This document shows, in pieces, positions 9,436 through 19,732 of a stretch of 64,000 bases of DNA. Location of the stretch: assembly GCF_003061515.1 (NCBI RefSeq), contig NZ_CP028924.1, positions 2,666,001-2,730,000 of the forward strand, given 5' to 3'. The notes under the pieces were generated by a model. The model ran no database searches and was not told the origin of the DNA. It saw nothing but the letters and a program-made list of their open reading frames with translations. Source of the stretch: Colwellia sp. Arc7-D. GTDB taxonomy: Bacteria > Pseudomonadota > Gammaproteobacteria > Enterobacterales > Alteromonadaceae. Every line of letters starts with the position of its first letter. Position 1 is the first letter of the stretch. The position numbers and the translations under genes were made by a program.

Positions 9436-10263
9436 ATGAAAAGTATAATTTTATGTACGGTATTTTGTTTAATTGCTTTTACTTCTTCGGCATACGCTAA
9501 TATTGAAATATCAAAAGATCAATCAAGCTCTTTGATTAAGTATTGCCAGCTCGATGAATGTAAAAGCTATTTAAAAATGTATAAAAAGGCAGCTAGCCGA
9601 GGGCACGCAGGCGCCATGGCGATTTTGGGTCAATTTTATTATATTGGCTATGGCACTGAGCCCAACGAGGAACAAGCCATTAGATTTCTCAAGCGCGCTG
9701 CAAGATATGCCGACACAAGTGCACAATATAAATTAGGCGTGATCTACTTAACCAGTAAAGAAAATTATGATTTTGATGCTGCGATTAAATTTTTAAATAA
9801 AGCCGCAAAAAAAGACGATGAAAGGGCCAACCTTTTATTAGGTATCATTTATTACAACAATCAATTTACACCACAAAATTTTGTATTAGCCGATAAGTAC
9901 TTAAGCAAATCATATCAACAGCGACACCTTAAAATTCCGGCGGTTATTGGTAATATTAAGGCCAACGTTTCGTTGGATAATAGTAATTTTCCTTTACTGT
10001 TTGAAGAGTTAAACAAAACCCCACTTTTAGTAGCAAACGATGGCGCGATTCAATGGCCAGAAGATGAAATTGAAGTAATAACCATTACCTCTCCACCTTT
10101 AACTAAGATCCTAACCGAGAATTTAATCGCTTATCGCAGAGCTATTACTACCACGGGCTCACGAATTCCAGGTAAGTCTTGCGGTGAGGTCATCGGTTGT
10201 TTACAGTCATTGGGCGGAAATTTATATGGCTTGGCACCCTTTATTAAGCTCGGTGGTCTTTGA
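9436..10263 (+). CDS. Secreted SEL1-repeat protein, paralog 1
   Basis: A 275-residue protein with a signal peptide (about 1-21, ending AYA) and SEL1-like repeats: AMAILGQFYYIGYGTEPNEE, AQYKLGVIYLTS and ANLLLGIIYYNNQF. The C-terminal tail has SPPLT near residue 218 and GSRIPGKSCGEVIGC. SEL1 repeats are helical pairs that usually mediate protein binding. The tail, with its two cysteines, is shared with both paralogs downstream and I do not recognise it. AAGGA lies 10 bp before the ATG. Probable location is the periplasm. Confidence 0.85.
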   Translation: MKSIILCTVFCLIAFTSSAYANIEISKDQSSSLIKYCQLDECKSYLKMYKKAASRGHAGAMAILGQFYYIGYGTEPNEEQAIRFLKRAARYADTSAQYKLGVIYLTSKENYDFDAAIKFLNKAAKKDDERANLLLGIIYYNNQFTPQNFVLADKYLSKSYQQRHLKIPAVIGNIKANVSLDNSNFPLLFEELNKTPLLVANDGAIQWPEDEIEVITITSPPLTKILTENLIAYRRAITTTGSRIPGKSCGEVIGCLQSLGGNLYGLAPFIKLGGL

Positions 10264-10365
10264 TGTTTGATGCAACGCAGAAGTAATTAGCATACACAGT
10301 TGCGGTAATCGCTGAGCAATCTCGCACTAAGTTTTTTATTGAAACTGTATTGCTCTATCTCGTTC

Positions 10366-10500
10366 CATTTAGCTATCATAGCTTTAAAAATATCTACGAA
10401 TTGCCCAGCCAAAATGATGAACGTGATGAGTATAAAGATGTACTTAGCGAGTCATTAGAACCATTGAATAAGTTTATTTTAGGTCATGAAATTTTTTACT
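10366..10500 (-). pseudogene. Degraded copy of the 5' end of the COG3014 gene
   Basis: Read on the minus strand, this stretch aligns with the start of the COG3014 gene (about 8889-9001). The translated remnant QFVDIFKAMIAKW corresponds to QFADIFQGYSSQM, and further nucleotide matches run through the signal-peptide region. It has no intact frame. It shows that the duplication producing the second SEL1 gene started inside the COG3014 gene. Confidence 0.75.
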
Positions 10501-10669
10501 GCACAGACAAGTAATGTGGCTCATTAATAGCGCCATAGTTACAAGACTATAAAAATACAGAGCACCATAAAACAACGGAAAATCATCGTTTGGATCGAGG
10601 ATTTAATATTTATCACTCTTAAAAATGAAAACAAAACATAAAAATAAACTCATAATTTATAGCTACTTA

Positions 10670-10850
10670 ACTATTACATAAGAAAATATTAACTTTTATC
10701 ATTTCAATTTCAACCTTAATTTTGTAAAGGTTAGGTAGTGCTCATTAAAGCGTATAACGCACACGATTAATCACTAGTGTTTGAACTATTTATTTACATA
10801 AGCACTATCAATAACATTGCAAGCTACACTCAAATGGAATTAATAAAATG
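10670..10850 (+). repeat. Duplicated SEL1 promoter region (copy of 9261-9438)
   Basis: The blocks at 10675-10732 and 10802-10850 nearly match 9267-9325 and 9390-9438, while the DNA between them has drifted. Selective conservation right up to the start codon suggests retained control elements. Confidence 0.75.
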
Positions 10851-11711
10851 AAAAATATAATATTGGGTACCGTATTTTGTTTAATTGGCTTTACACCTTT
10901 TTCGTATGGTGATGGGCAAGTAACAAAAAGTCAGTCGAGTTCATCTATGGACTATTGCCAACTTGACGAATGTAAAAGTTATTTCAAGATGTATAAAAAG
11001 GCAGCCAAAAGAGGCCATTCAGGTGCCATGGCGATTTTAGGGCAATTTTATTATAATGGTTACGGAACAGAGCCCAATGAAGATCAAGCTATTAAGTACC
11101 TTAAGCGTGCCGCTCGATATGCAGATACAAATGCGCAATATAAATTAGGTTTAATTTACTTAACTAGTAAAAAAAATTATGATCTTGACGATGCCATTAA
11201 GTATTTAGAGAAAGCAGCTAATAAAGACGATGAAAATGCTAACATTTTACTCGCCACCATTTATTACAATAATCAATTTACACCACAGAACTTTGCATTA
11301 GCTGATAAATACTTGAGTAAATCATATCAACAGCGCCACCCCAAGATTCCAGCAGTCATTACTAATATTAAAGCTAAAGTTTCTTTAGATAACAGTAACT
11401 TTCCTTTATTGTTTCAAGAATTAGCTAAAACTCCGCTAGTGGTGACTAACAACGGCGCTATTGAATGGCCTGAAGAAGAAATTGAAGTTTTAACCATTAC
11501 ATCACCTCCTTTAACACAGATTTTGAATGAAAACTTAATCGCTTTTCGCAAGGCTATTACTACTACGGGCTCAAGAATCCCTGGTAAGTCATGTGGTGAA
11601 ATCATCGGTTGTAATCAGTCATTAGGTCGAGATTTAAGTGGTTTTTCTCCAGGAATGTTAATGATTGTTGATGCAACTGGCTCAGGTGGTGGTGGTATTT
11701 CCGCAAGATAA
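10848..11711 (+). CDS. Secreted SEL1-repeat protein, paralog 2
   Basis: A 287-residue near-copy of the preceding protein. It has the same signal peptide style, the same SEL1 repeats (AILGQFYYNGYGTEPNED, QYKLGLIYLTS, NILLATIYYNNQF) and the same C-terminal block SPPLTQIL and GSRIPGKSCGEIIGC. It differs by a longer glycine-rich end (GSGGGGISAR). The gene arose by tandem duplication of an interval that included the intergenic region. The ribosome-binding region is slightly weaker (TGGAA instead of AGGAA). It is followed by an intrinsic terminator. Confidence 0.85.
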   Translation: MKNIILGTVFCLIGFTPFSYGDGQVTKSQSSSSMDYCQLDECKSYFKMYKKAAKRGHSGAMAILGQFYYNGYGTEPNEDQAIKYLKRAARYADTNAQYKLGLIYLTSKKNYDLDDAIKYLEKAANKDDENANILLATIYYNNQFTPQNFALADKYLSKSYQQRHPKIPAVITNIKAKVSLDNSNFPLLFQELAKTPLVVTNNGAIEWPEEEIEVLTITSPPLTQILNENLIAFRKAITTTGSRIPGKSCGEIIGCNQSLGRDLSGFSPGMLMIVDATGSGGGGISAR

Positions 11712-11730
11712 TAATTAGCCTTAAAAAGTA

Positions 11731-11775
11731 AATATAATCAGCTAAGTATTTTTCCTTGGTTGATTATATTTTTGA
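11731..11775 (+). terminator. Intrinsic terminator after SEL1 paralog 2
   Basis: Inverted repeat AATATAATCA (from 11731) and TGATTATATT (11761-11770) followed by T-rich sequence, 20 bp past the stop. Confidence 0.65.
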
Positions 11776-12045
11776 TATTGAGAATGAGCCCTTTCATTTA
11801 ATCATCTTGAGATATATTGGCATTCAACATTTGTTAAATGCTATGATTTAGCCATTAATGATGATCTTAATACGTTATTGTTAAATCAATACAACAACAA
11901 AGCTTTACCTTGATATGATGTTACATCTTGTATAAAAAGTATCATTAGCAACGCTTATGTAATGTCTCATATTCTGTTCATAAATGAACAAGTGAACATT
12001 TATCCGAACGTCCAGTCATAGTAAGTTATTTAAAAGTGAAAATTA
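11776..12045. other. Intergenic region before SEL1 paralog 3
   Basis: AT-rich and non-coding in all frames that I could follow. It is not visibly similar to the promoter regions of paralogs 1 and 2, so paralog 3 is probably older or controlled differently. Confidence 0.4.
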
Positions 12046-12825
12046 ATGAATAAAACAATTCAATTATTATTTTTAACCATTACGCTTTTTATGGTGAATA
12101 GCCCTGCTACGGCTATGAAACTTACTCCATGTGATACCGACCAATGTGTCGATTATTTCAATAAATTTAAAGCAGGTGCTAAGCGAGGCCATATCAGTGC
12201 ATTAACTACTATGGGTGAGTTTTATTATCATGGCTTTGGCACCAATATTGATAAAGACAAAGGTTTTTTAAACCTTAGAAAAGCTGCCCGACATGGTAAT
12301 GTCAGAGCTTTATATAAAACGGGCTTGATCTATTTAAGCGATAAAAAATACAAAAATGTAAAAAAAGGTATGATCAATTTAGAAAAATCTGCACGAAAAG
12401 ATTTTCTGAACTCTACTTTCTTATTAGGGATAGTGTATTTAAATAAGAGCTTTGGTTTATACAATCAAGAAAAAGCAGACAAATATTTAGCAAAAGCTTA
12501 TCAAGATCTACATCCAGACCTACCAAAAGTTATTGATATAATTGAAGAGAAAGAAGATATAACGTCGGATAACTTTCCGTTGTTGCTGCAAGCAATGGCA
12601 AAAAAACCTGTGATAATAAATGCAAAACAAGAACGTGTGTGGCCAAAAAGCAACATCGAAGTTATTGTTATAGAATCACCATCTATTCAAGCTATTTTAA
12701 ATCAACAAATAATCTCAATTCGTCGACCAATAATATCATTAGGCTCGCGTATTCCAAGTTATTCATGCAAAAGCTGTTATAGCACTTGGGGCGTTGATGG
12801 TTTAAAAGACTTTACTTTCCTTTAG
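12046..12825 (+). CDS. Secreted SEL1-repeat protein, paralog 3 (divergent)
   Basis: A 259-residue relative of the two upstream proteins. It has a signal peptide (about 1-23, ending ATA), CDTDQCVDYFNKF matching the CQLDECKSYLKMY block of the others, SEL1 repeats (LTTMGEFYYHGFGTN, ALYKTGLIYLS) and the tail GSRIPSYSCKSCYSTWG. The tail keeps the GSRIP signature but the cysteine spacing changed. Its 3' end overlaps the convergent CadC-like regulator gene by 14 bp, which allows antisense interference between the two. Confidence 0.83.
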   Translation: MNKTIQLLFLTITLFMVNSPATAMKLTPCDTDQCVDYFNKFKAGAKRGHISALTTMGEFYYHGFGTNIDKDKGFLNLRKAARHGNVRALYKTGLIYLSDKKYKNVKKGMINLEKSARKDFLNSTFLLGIVYLNKSFGLYNQEKADKYLAKAYQDLHPDLPKVIDIIEEKEDITSDNFPLLLQAMAKKPVIINAKQERVWPKSNIEVIVIESPSIQAILNQQIISIRRPIISLGSRIPSYSCKSCYSTWGVDGLKDFTFL

Positions 12826-14836
12826 GCAGACGTTTTTTAGATATTTTTATAATTCTGTTGGCTCGTGGCGCGTCCTGAATATTTATACAAGAGTTCGTTC
12901 TCCATACCTCTGGCTCACTGCATTGTGTATTTTCAAACGACTGTAGTGTTTGCTGCTCCAAGTTATATTTAATCATCTGGCTTTCATTTAACAAGTAAAG
13001 TTCACCATTTTTTATATACCATTGTTCTAACGTTAAACTCTCAAGTGGCGTTTCAAAGAAATGATTTTTGTCATTAATGCTAACGCGCCAAATGCCAGGC
13101 TGAAAGTACTTTATATAATAAAAATATCCTGCATCTTGCACCAGTTTATAACCGTCTTTAATATAGAGTTGCTCAACTTGTGTTAACAGATCATATTGAT
13201 AGATATCCGTGCCATCAGATCGGATTTTCGTATAAAAGAGTAAACCTTCATATATCACTGGATCTTGAGCATCAGGGATAGATGTTAATACTTTATATTG
13301 GCCATTATTCTCTTTATTTAGCACTAATACCCCAAATTGTGTTGTCATGGCAATACGGTTTAATAAGCCATCAACGTCATACGAACTGATGTTATAGGAA
13401 CGATCTAAAACGGTAAGTTGTTTAGCTTCTCCACTATCGATACTGGCTAACCACAGTTGGTTTTTTCCCGATTGATTGGAAACAAATAAAAACTTTTTAT
13501 TATTAACTTGTTTTGGCAAAGTCATATTGGCACCGTTGAAGTGACTGATGTCTTTAACTTTGTTGGTAAGGAAATTAACCAGTGTTAGGTTAGTTGAAGC
13601 GTACAAACCTTCCAATAAAAAAATATTATTTTCATGGGCCATTGGGCTATAGACCTTAGACGTAAAAATAGCATTTAATGACTCAACTTGGTTGCTGTTG
13701 AAATAGCTCACACTAACACCACCATATTCGTTGATGTAGGTTAATTTTTCATTGGTTAGCGCTACAGTGTAAAGAATATTTTTTATTTCTTTACGCCAAA
13801 TTTCATTTTTAAAATCATCAATATCATAGAGTTTAATCGTCGTACTAAACCAATTAGCGGTGCTCAACGTCACCAAATGCTTTCTATCAGGGCTGGTCTG
13901 AAGAAAATAAATTTCGCTATCATCATTTTCACTTTGTTCAATAACGCTTTTTTTCCCCGATGCAATATCTAACAAGTGTATTAATGATCTACCATTCAGT
14001 GGCGATACTTCAGCAACTAAGACTGAACTGTTGGTGAGTGCTGCCATGGTTTGGCTTGCACTATTTCTATTACATGACGTTATGTTACTTACGTCGGATA
14101 ATTGTCCTGTCGGTAGTAAAGATATTTCTTTTATCAAGCACTCATTTTCTGATTTATGCTGAAATACCAGTGTGTTGTCATCAAGCCAAATGGGGTGAAA
14201 AGTATTTACATCGTCAATCTTGTGATCAATAACGCTATTAGTACGTAAACTTTTCACTCTTAAAAACCAATATTCTTGACCCAAAGTTCTTGCCGAATAT
14301 GCCAAATGGCTGCCACTTTGATTAATGCTCAAGTCTTGTTTTTGGGTGTCAGGGTCTACAATAATTTCTGTTTGGTAAATAAATTGCTCATTCGGACGAC
14401 TGTCTGACGAGAAATACCAAATTGTCGATAATAGTAACAATAGGCTAACGGCAAAAATTATCGGCAATATTGGGATGCTACGTTTAATTTTTTCGCTGGC
14501 TATTTGCGTGTCAGTAACCGCTGAGTTTAGGCCGATATAGAGATAACCTTGACGATTAAGGGTTTTAATAAATGTAGGATTTTTAGAAGAGTCACCTAAT
14601 TTTTTGCGCAAAATAGACATTACGCGAGCAAGAGAGTGATCCATGACGACGCGTGATGGCCATAGCGCCAGCAATTCGTCTTTAGTTACAACAACTTCTT
14701 TGTGTTCAACGAGGTATTTTAATACTTGAAATTCTAGGTTATCAAGCGGAACTATATTTTGAGCATTATTGTCAATAATTAAAGCACTACTCAAGCAATC
14801 TAATACTATGTTTTTTGACAGTCTAATTTTATCCAT
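12812..14836 (-). CDS. CadC/ToxR-type membrane transcriptional regulator with beta-propeller sensor
   Basis: A 674-residue one-component regulator. Residues about 5-105 form an OmpR-type winged helix (LEFQVLKYLVEHKEVVVTKDEL, then SRVVMDHSLARVMSILRKKLGD and LNRQGYLYIG). A single transmembrane helix lies at about 128-148. The remainder is periplasmic, with repeated beta strands ending in short YDxxD-like motifs, as in TolB/WD40-like propellers. Such proteins bind DNA in the cytoplasm and sense signals outside. The neighbouring SEL1 genes are candidate targets, but this is inference from position only. Confidence 0.85.
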   Translation of the reverse strand: MDKIRLSKNIVLDCLSSALIIDNNAQNIVPLDNLEFQVLKYLVEHKEVVVTKDELLALWPSRVVMDHSLARVMSILRKKLGDSSKNPTFIKTLNRQGYLYIGLNSAVTDTQIASEKIKRSIPILPIIFAVSLLLLLSTIWYFSSDSRPNEQFIYQTEIIVDPDTQKQDLSINQSGSHLAYSARTLGQEYWFLRVKSLRTNSVIDHKIDDVNTFHPIWLDDNTLVFQHKSENECLIKEISLLPTGQLSDVSNITSCNRNSASQTMAALTNSSVLVAEVSPLNGRSLIHLLDIASGKKSVIEQSENDDSEIYFLQTSPDRKHLVTLSTANWFSTTIKLYDIDDFKNEIWRKEIKNILYTVALTNEKLTYINEYGGVSVSYFNSNQVESLNAIFTSKVYSPMAHENNIFLLEGLYASTNLTLVNFLTNKVKDISHFNGANMTLPKQVNNKKFLFVSNQSGKNQLWLASIDSGEAKQLTVLDRSYNISSYDVDGLLNRIAMTTQFGVLVLNKENNGQYKVLTSIPDAQDPVIYEGLLFYTKIRSDGTDIYQYDLLTQVEQLYIKDGYKLVQDAGYFYYIKYFQPGIWRVSINDKNHFFETPLESLTLEQWYIKNGELYLLNESQMIKYNLEQQTLQSFENTQCSEPEVWRTNSCINIQDAPRANRIIKISKKRLPKGK

Positions 14837-15042
14837 AGTTCACCAGACAGTCACTCCTCATAGTAGTAATAAATTACTGTTTTCATAATATTACCGTAAT
14901 TATTTAAATAATACTAAAGGTATATTAATGAGAAGTTTGTCTGAAGTAACCTTAGGTTAAAATGATGAGAAAGCCAAAACTCAATCAAGCCTGCTATAGT
15001 GATTTTCTCGCTATTAATAACCTTACTTAGGAACTTAGAAAA

Positions 15043-15882
<840 letters not shown>

Positions 15883-15892
15883 TCGTATAAGA

Positions 15893-16789
15893 TTATCTTA
15901 ACGAGCCTAACGTTTTCGTGGCAATATTGCGCGCAGTTTCCACTTCTGCTAATAATTCCGCTAGCGGTGGAATATTATCATCTCGTTCGATCATGGTACT
16001 TATCCAACCGAAACGTTGTAGTGCTTTTTCGTAGAGCTGCCAGACAGGATCGGCCACAGGGTGATCATGTGTGTCAATAACATAGTCGCCATAATCACTG
16101 TGACCGGCTAAATGAAACTGTTTAACTTTATCTTTTGAAATACCATTTAGATAATCTTGTGGATTAAAATCATGATTACGAGCACTGACATAAATATTAT
16201 TAATATCGAGTAATATTTCGCACCCAGAGCGACGCGCTACTTCATTAAAGAATTGCCACTCGGTCATTTCTGAATTTTTATAGGTTAAATAACTTGAAAC
16301 ATTTTCCAGCAGTATCGGCCGTCCAAGAAATTCTTGTACTTGCTCAACCCGCTGACAAACATGGTTTAATGCTTCATCATTGTATGGCAAAGGTAATAAA
16401 TCATGACTGTTTTTTTCGTGCGCCCCTGTCCAACATAAATGATCTGAAATCCATTCAGGCTGTAATTCATTAGTCAGTACTTTTAACTTACGTAAATAGT
16501 CAAAGTTTAGCGGATCGGTTGAGCCTATAGATAAAGACACACCGTGCATCACCATAGGGTAAAGTTCACGAATACTGTGCAGATAATGCTTAGGTTTACC
16601 GCCATCTACCATAAAATTTTCTGAGACAACTTCAAACCAATCAATATTAATTTTATCATTAAGAACATCTTGAAAGTGCTCGGTTCTTAGGCCAAGACCA
16701 AAGCCAAGAAAATGTTCTGGCACGGGGACATTAGACAAGGAGAGCGAGCGCTCTCCTGTCATATTGTCAATAGGTTGATTATTCGCCAA
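15893..16789 (-). CDS. bufB: BufB-type MNIO family RiPP oxidase (DUF692)
   Basis: A multinuclear non-heme iron oxidase with a TIM-barrel fold that modifies cysteines of its precursor peptide. Metal-ligand motifs are visible in order: [57 protein letters not shown] and [10 protein letters not shown] chose a TTG start at 16789 because GGAGGT lies 4 bp upstream; this gives 298 residues and an 11-bp overlap with bufA. Alternatives are the ATGs at 16804 and 16762, neither with a good ribosome site. It is translationally coupled to bufA. Confidence 0.9.
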   Translation of the reverse strand: MANNQPIDNMTGERSLSLSNVPVPEHFLGFGLGLRTEHFQDVLNDKINIDWFEVVSENFMVDGGKPKHYLHSIRELYPMVMHGVSLSIGSTDPLNFDYLRKLKVLTNELQPEWISDHLCWTGAHEKNSHDLLPLPYNDEALNHVCQRVEQVQEFLGRPILLENVSSYLTYKNSEMTEWQFFNEVARRSGCEILLDINNIYVSARNHDFNPQDYLNGISKDKVKQFHLAGHSDYGDYVIDTHDHPVADPVWQLYEKALQRFGWISTMIERDDNIPPLAELLAEVETARNIATKTLGSLR

Positions 16790-17237
16790 CCGTACCTCCA
16801 ACATCGTCACATGTTTGTGCCGCAAGTGCTACAAAACCATGACCTTTACATGATGCTTGACCTTTACAGGCATTTTCAGCCGTTTTGCAATCATTATGAC
16901 CTTTACAAACATTTACACCGTAACAATGCGTTAGCTCAGCAGTATTAACTTCACCACGCCAATCATCTTTAACCGTGCCGCCAATATCGCCACAGGTTTT
17001 TTCAGACATAGCTACAAAGCCGTGACCTTTACATGAAGCTTGACCTTTACAGGCATTTTCAGCCGTTTTACAGTCGTTATGACCATTACATTTATTCACG
17101 CCGTAACAATGCGCCATTTCAGCAGTGTTGCCTTTTGCTGTTTTGTTAGCTGGTTCTGCTGATACTGCTGAAGCGCCCATTAAACCTGCAACAGCAAGTG
17201 CAACTGCCGCGCCTTGAAATTTAGTTTTAGTGTTCAT
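16779..17237 (-). CDS. bufA: BufA-type bufferin precursor with two core domains
   Basis: A 152-residue exported, cysteine-rich RiPP precursor. The signal peptide covers residues 1-27 (cut after AVSA). Two near-identical 54-residue units follow, at 37-90 and 98-151. Each starts NTAE, carries HCYGVN, then [14 protein letters not shown] and SCKGHGFVA, and ends with TC.D.GGTV. Each has six cysteines (44, 50, 56, 63, 69, 82 and 105, 111, 117, 124, 130, 143). Bufferins bind copper or other metals in the periplasm after oxidation of cysteines by BufB. As I know the family, precursors usually have one core. The ATG at 17237 follows GGAG. Confidence 0.9.
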   Translation of the reverse strand: MNTKTKFQGAAVALAVAGLMGASAVSAEPANKTAKGNTAEMAHCYGVNKCNGHNDCKTAENACKGQASCKGHGFVAMSEKTCGDIGGTVKDDWRGEVNTAELTHCYGVNVCKGHNDCKTAENACKGQASCKGHGFVALAAQTCDDVGGTVGE

Positions 17238-17281
17238 ATTATTCTCCATTTATTGTGTTGTATTAAGTATGTAAAAATTAT

Positions 17282-17884
17282 TTATGCGTTAGGTAATACT
17301 TTTCGTTTGAACCAGTAATCAAGACTGACATAACGGCCACCACCGATAAAAAATAGTGCTAATAGCATAATGAAATATGTTGCAGCAAACTCAATACCGT
17401 TATTTAAAATGGTGATATTTCCGCTGCTGGTAAGCCACTCGTAGTTACCGTGTTCTTGCAAGATAGAAATTATCATCTCTTTCTTTTCAACTGTTGCCTC
17501 TACTCGTTCGTTAGCAAACGGCGCATTAGCATCTGCGATCGCTTGCCAACCATATTGTCCGTGTACAGATGTCATGGCTATGATCATGGTAAACATCATA
17601 GGAACAGCCATTAAGCGCACGCCTAAACCTAGCAACAAAGCAATAGCACCGATAACTTCAGCGCCTATAGCTAATATCGCAAGAATAAATGGAAATGGTA
17701 AACCTAATCCCCAATCATCATTACCAAACCATTGCACAATATTGTCAAAACCATCTATTTTATGCGTACCCGCCATCCAAAAAATAGGCACTAAATATAA
17801 ACGCATTAAAAGAGGCGCAATGAAGTCCATTTTTTTAGTCGCATTTAAAATGCTGTAACCTTTTTCCAATATTGTTTTCACCAT
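17282..17884 (-). CDS. DoxX-family membrane protein of the bufferin operon
   Basis: A 200-residue protein with four predicted membrane helices (about 22-40, 62-85, 90-108 and 160-180) and the DoxX family pattern GAEVIGAIALLLGLGVRLMA. DoxX-like proteins accompany many MNIO RiPP operons (HvfX type), with a suggested but unproven redox or quinone-linked role in the membrane. Here it is the first gene, 44 bp ahead of bufA; more often it lies after the precursor. AGGAAA lies ahead of the ATG. A loop of about 45 residues between helices three and four is rich in acidic residues. Confidence 0.85.
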   Translation of the reverse strand: MVKTILEKGYSILNATKKMDFIAPLLMRLYLVPIFWMAGTHKIDGFDNIVQWFGNDDWGLGLPFPFILAILAIGAEVIGAIALLLGLGVRLMAVPMMFTMIIAMTSVHGQYGWQAIADANAPFANERVEATVEKKEMIISILQEHGNYEWLTSSGNITILNNGIEFAATYFIMLLALFFIGGGRYVSLDYWFKRKVLPNA

Positions 17885-18562
17885 GTTATTTTCCTATTCG
17901 CTTAAATGTAATGTTTAATGTTTAATGTTTAATTCTAGTTCAAATCTAATTCAAAATTGCCTTGCCCAAATAATTGGATTAAATCGAAGTATGGGACACT
18001 GCTTAATTTGACCTTGTAAGTTCTATAACCATTTCATTATTTTTTAGCCTTAAACACACTGAAAAAAATCAATGATTTTTTTGAAATATAAATACGGTTT
18101 GTCAGTTCAACGTGATAAAAATTAATAAAATAGCGATAAAAAGTAACACTAGCATCATGTAACTTTATGTAAACACATGAAACTAAATGTAAAAAATATT
18201 ATTTTGAATTTATGGGATATATTTTGATATGAGGCAGTAAACACTTAAATAATAATGAAATTATGTATAACTGAATAAAAATCGTTAAAAAAAAATAATT
18301 ATTTATTTTTTTATTTAATCAAAAAATTCATTATTTACATGTTAATACGTATAAGAAATAGTTTTCTAACAATAAGTAGAGTGTAAAAAGTGCGTCAATG
18401 GGAGGGGTAAATGAGTGCTATTCAACAAATACTTTGAGAGTACAACATTGTTGCACTCTCAAAACATTTAGATAACTAAAGCTAATAAATAGCCGAATCT
18501 GACCAATAAATACGTGTTAATTTTTGTATTTTTTTAAACTAGCATAGGTTTTACGTTAAGGA
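17885..18562. other. Long AT-rich intergenic region upstream of the bufferin operon
   Basis: 678 bp with no open frame worth calling. It holds a short tandem repeat of TAATGTT (17909-17933, about 3.6 copies) close to the doxX start, and a 31-bp inverted repeat at 18433-18463. The bufferin operon promoter should be here, but I cannot assign hexamers or a metal-regulator box. Confidence 0.5.
18433..18463. promoter_or_regulatory. 31-bp inverted repeat
   Basis: Arms TTTGAGAGTACAACA and TGTTGCACTCTCAAA around a single central T, with one mismatched pair. There is no T run on either side, so it is more like an operator or a cruciform than a terminator. It lies 100 bp beyond the DUF2750 stop. Confidence 0.55.
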
Positions 18563-18919
18563 CTATAAGGTTTCCACTTCTGCTAATGCTTGAGTAAACT
18601 CAGGAAGCTCTAATTCAAAACATGCTTCATTTTCTTGCCAATTAAGGCCAATAATAACGCCATCTTCGAGTAAGTCTTCAACCCAAAACTCCATCCATTC
18701 AGCAACAGATATAGCAGCAGGAACATAATCTGCCCACTCTTGTACACAATGACTTTTAGCCAGTGCCTCGGTTGACCATAGAGGCATAACCTCAGTGTTT
18801 TCAAAATTTACTGAATCAAGTACCACCCAGTCTTGGCTATCTTTATCTTGCAGGGCCCAAATTTCTTGAGTGTCTTTAACTTGATTTAAAAATGACTTTA
18901 AAGTTGTTTCTGTGCTCAT
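18563..18919 (-). CDS. DUF2750 domain protein
   Basis: A 118-residue acidic cytoplasmic protein. The DUF2750 pattern is visible as EIWALQDKDSQDWV, MPLWSTEALAKSHC, WMEFWVEDLLEDG and IGLNWQENEACFELE. The family is widespread in gammaproteobacteria and has no established function. AAGG lies about 10 bp before the ATG. It lies 57 bp downstream of the SRAP gene on the same strand and could share its transcript. Confidence 0.88.
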   Translation of the reverse strand: MSTETTLKSFLNQVKDTQEIWALQDKDSQDWVVLDSVNFENTEVMPLWSTEALAKSHCVQEWADYVPAAISVAEWMEFWVEDLLEDGVIIGLNWQENEACFELELPEFTQALAEVETL

Positions 18920-18976
18920 TGGTTTTAATACCTTAATAACGTTTTATATATTATACGTGAATTTTAATGCTAGCTG

Positions 18977-19555
18977 CTAGCTTGTTGTGACACAGAGATT
19001 TTCATCGGAAATTGCTGACATTAATGATGATAAATTCGCTTGCGAGTTTTCCGGCGCTAACCATGCGTTAATATGCTCAGGTAAAACAAGCACGGGCATA
19101 CGATGATGGAACTGTTCACACAATGGATTTGGCTTAGTGGTTAGTGTTACCACTTGAGGTTGTGTGTTATTGCCATAATAACTTATACCTGCCATATATA
19201 AGGGTAACGCTTGCCCATGACTAAAATAATATTTTTGCTTTTTAGCGCCCTCTTTTCGCCATTCGTACCAACCACTAATAGGGATTAAACAACGATTTGC
19301 AGCAAAAGCCTGACTAAATGTTGGCTTAGTGGCTACCGTTTCACTTTGAGCATTTATTAATAAACGCTTTGACCATGAAGGCTGAATACCCCAACGCATA
19401 TTTACTTGGCTCAAGTGTTGGTTCGACTCAACAATGGTGGCTATTGTCTCACTTGGACACAAATTATCATTACTGTCGCTGTAAAAGTTAAACCCTACAG
19501 TGTCACTGACAATTTTACATAATGAATGGTTAATAATATTAAGTCTGCCACACAT
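18977..19555 (-). CDS. SOS response-associated peptidase (SRAP, YedK/HMCES type)
   Basis: A 192-residue SRAP protein. These proteins form a thiazolidine cross-link between the N-terminal cysteine and abasic sites in single-stranded DNA, protecting them. Key residues are present: C2 (MCGR), N68 (NAQSET), E98 (GWYEW) and H151 (HHRMP). It is slightly shorter than E. coli YedK. No LexA box is evident in the upstream gap by eye. Confidence 0.93.
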   Translation of the reverse strand: MCGRLNIINHSLCKIVSDTVGFNFYSDSNDNLCPSETIATIVESNQHLSQVNMRWGIQPSWSKRLLINAQSETVATKPTFSQAFAANRCLIPISGWYEWRKEGAKKQKYYFSHGQALPLYMAGISYYGNNTQPQVVTLTTKPNPLCEQFHHRMPVLVLPEHINAWLAPENSQANLSSLMSAISDENLCVTTS

Positions 19556-19732
19556 GATATTCTCTTAATCTCTTGGGTATATTCTGCTGTATTTGTCTAA
19601 ACGTTAAGGCTAAAGTTTAATGATTTACTAGGGTCTTAAACAAATACTGTGTCTCGTATAAAATAGAGTATACCTATTAAATTAGCCATCTGTTAAGCTT
19701 CATCTATACATAAATAACAAACAGAATAATCA

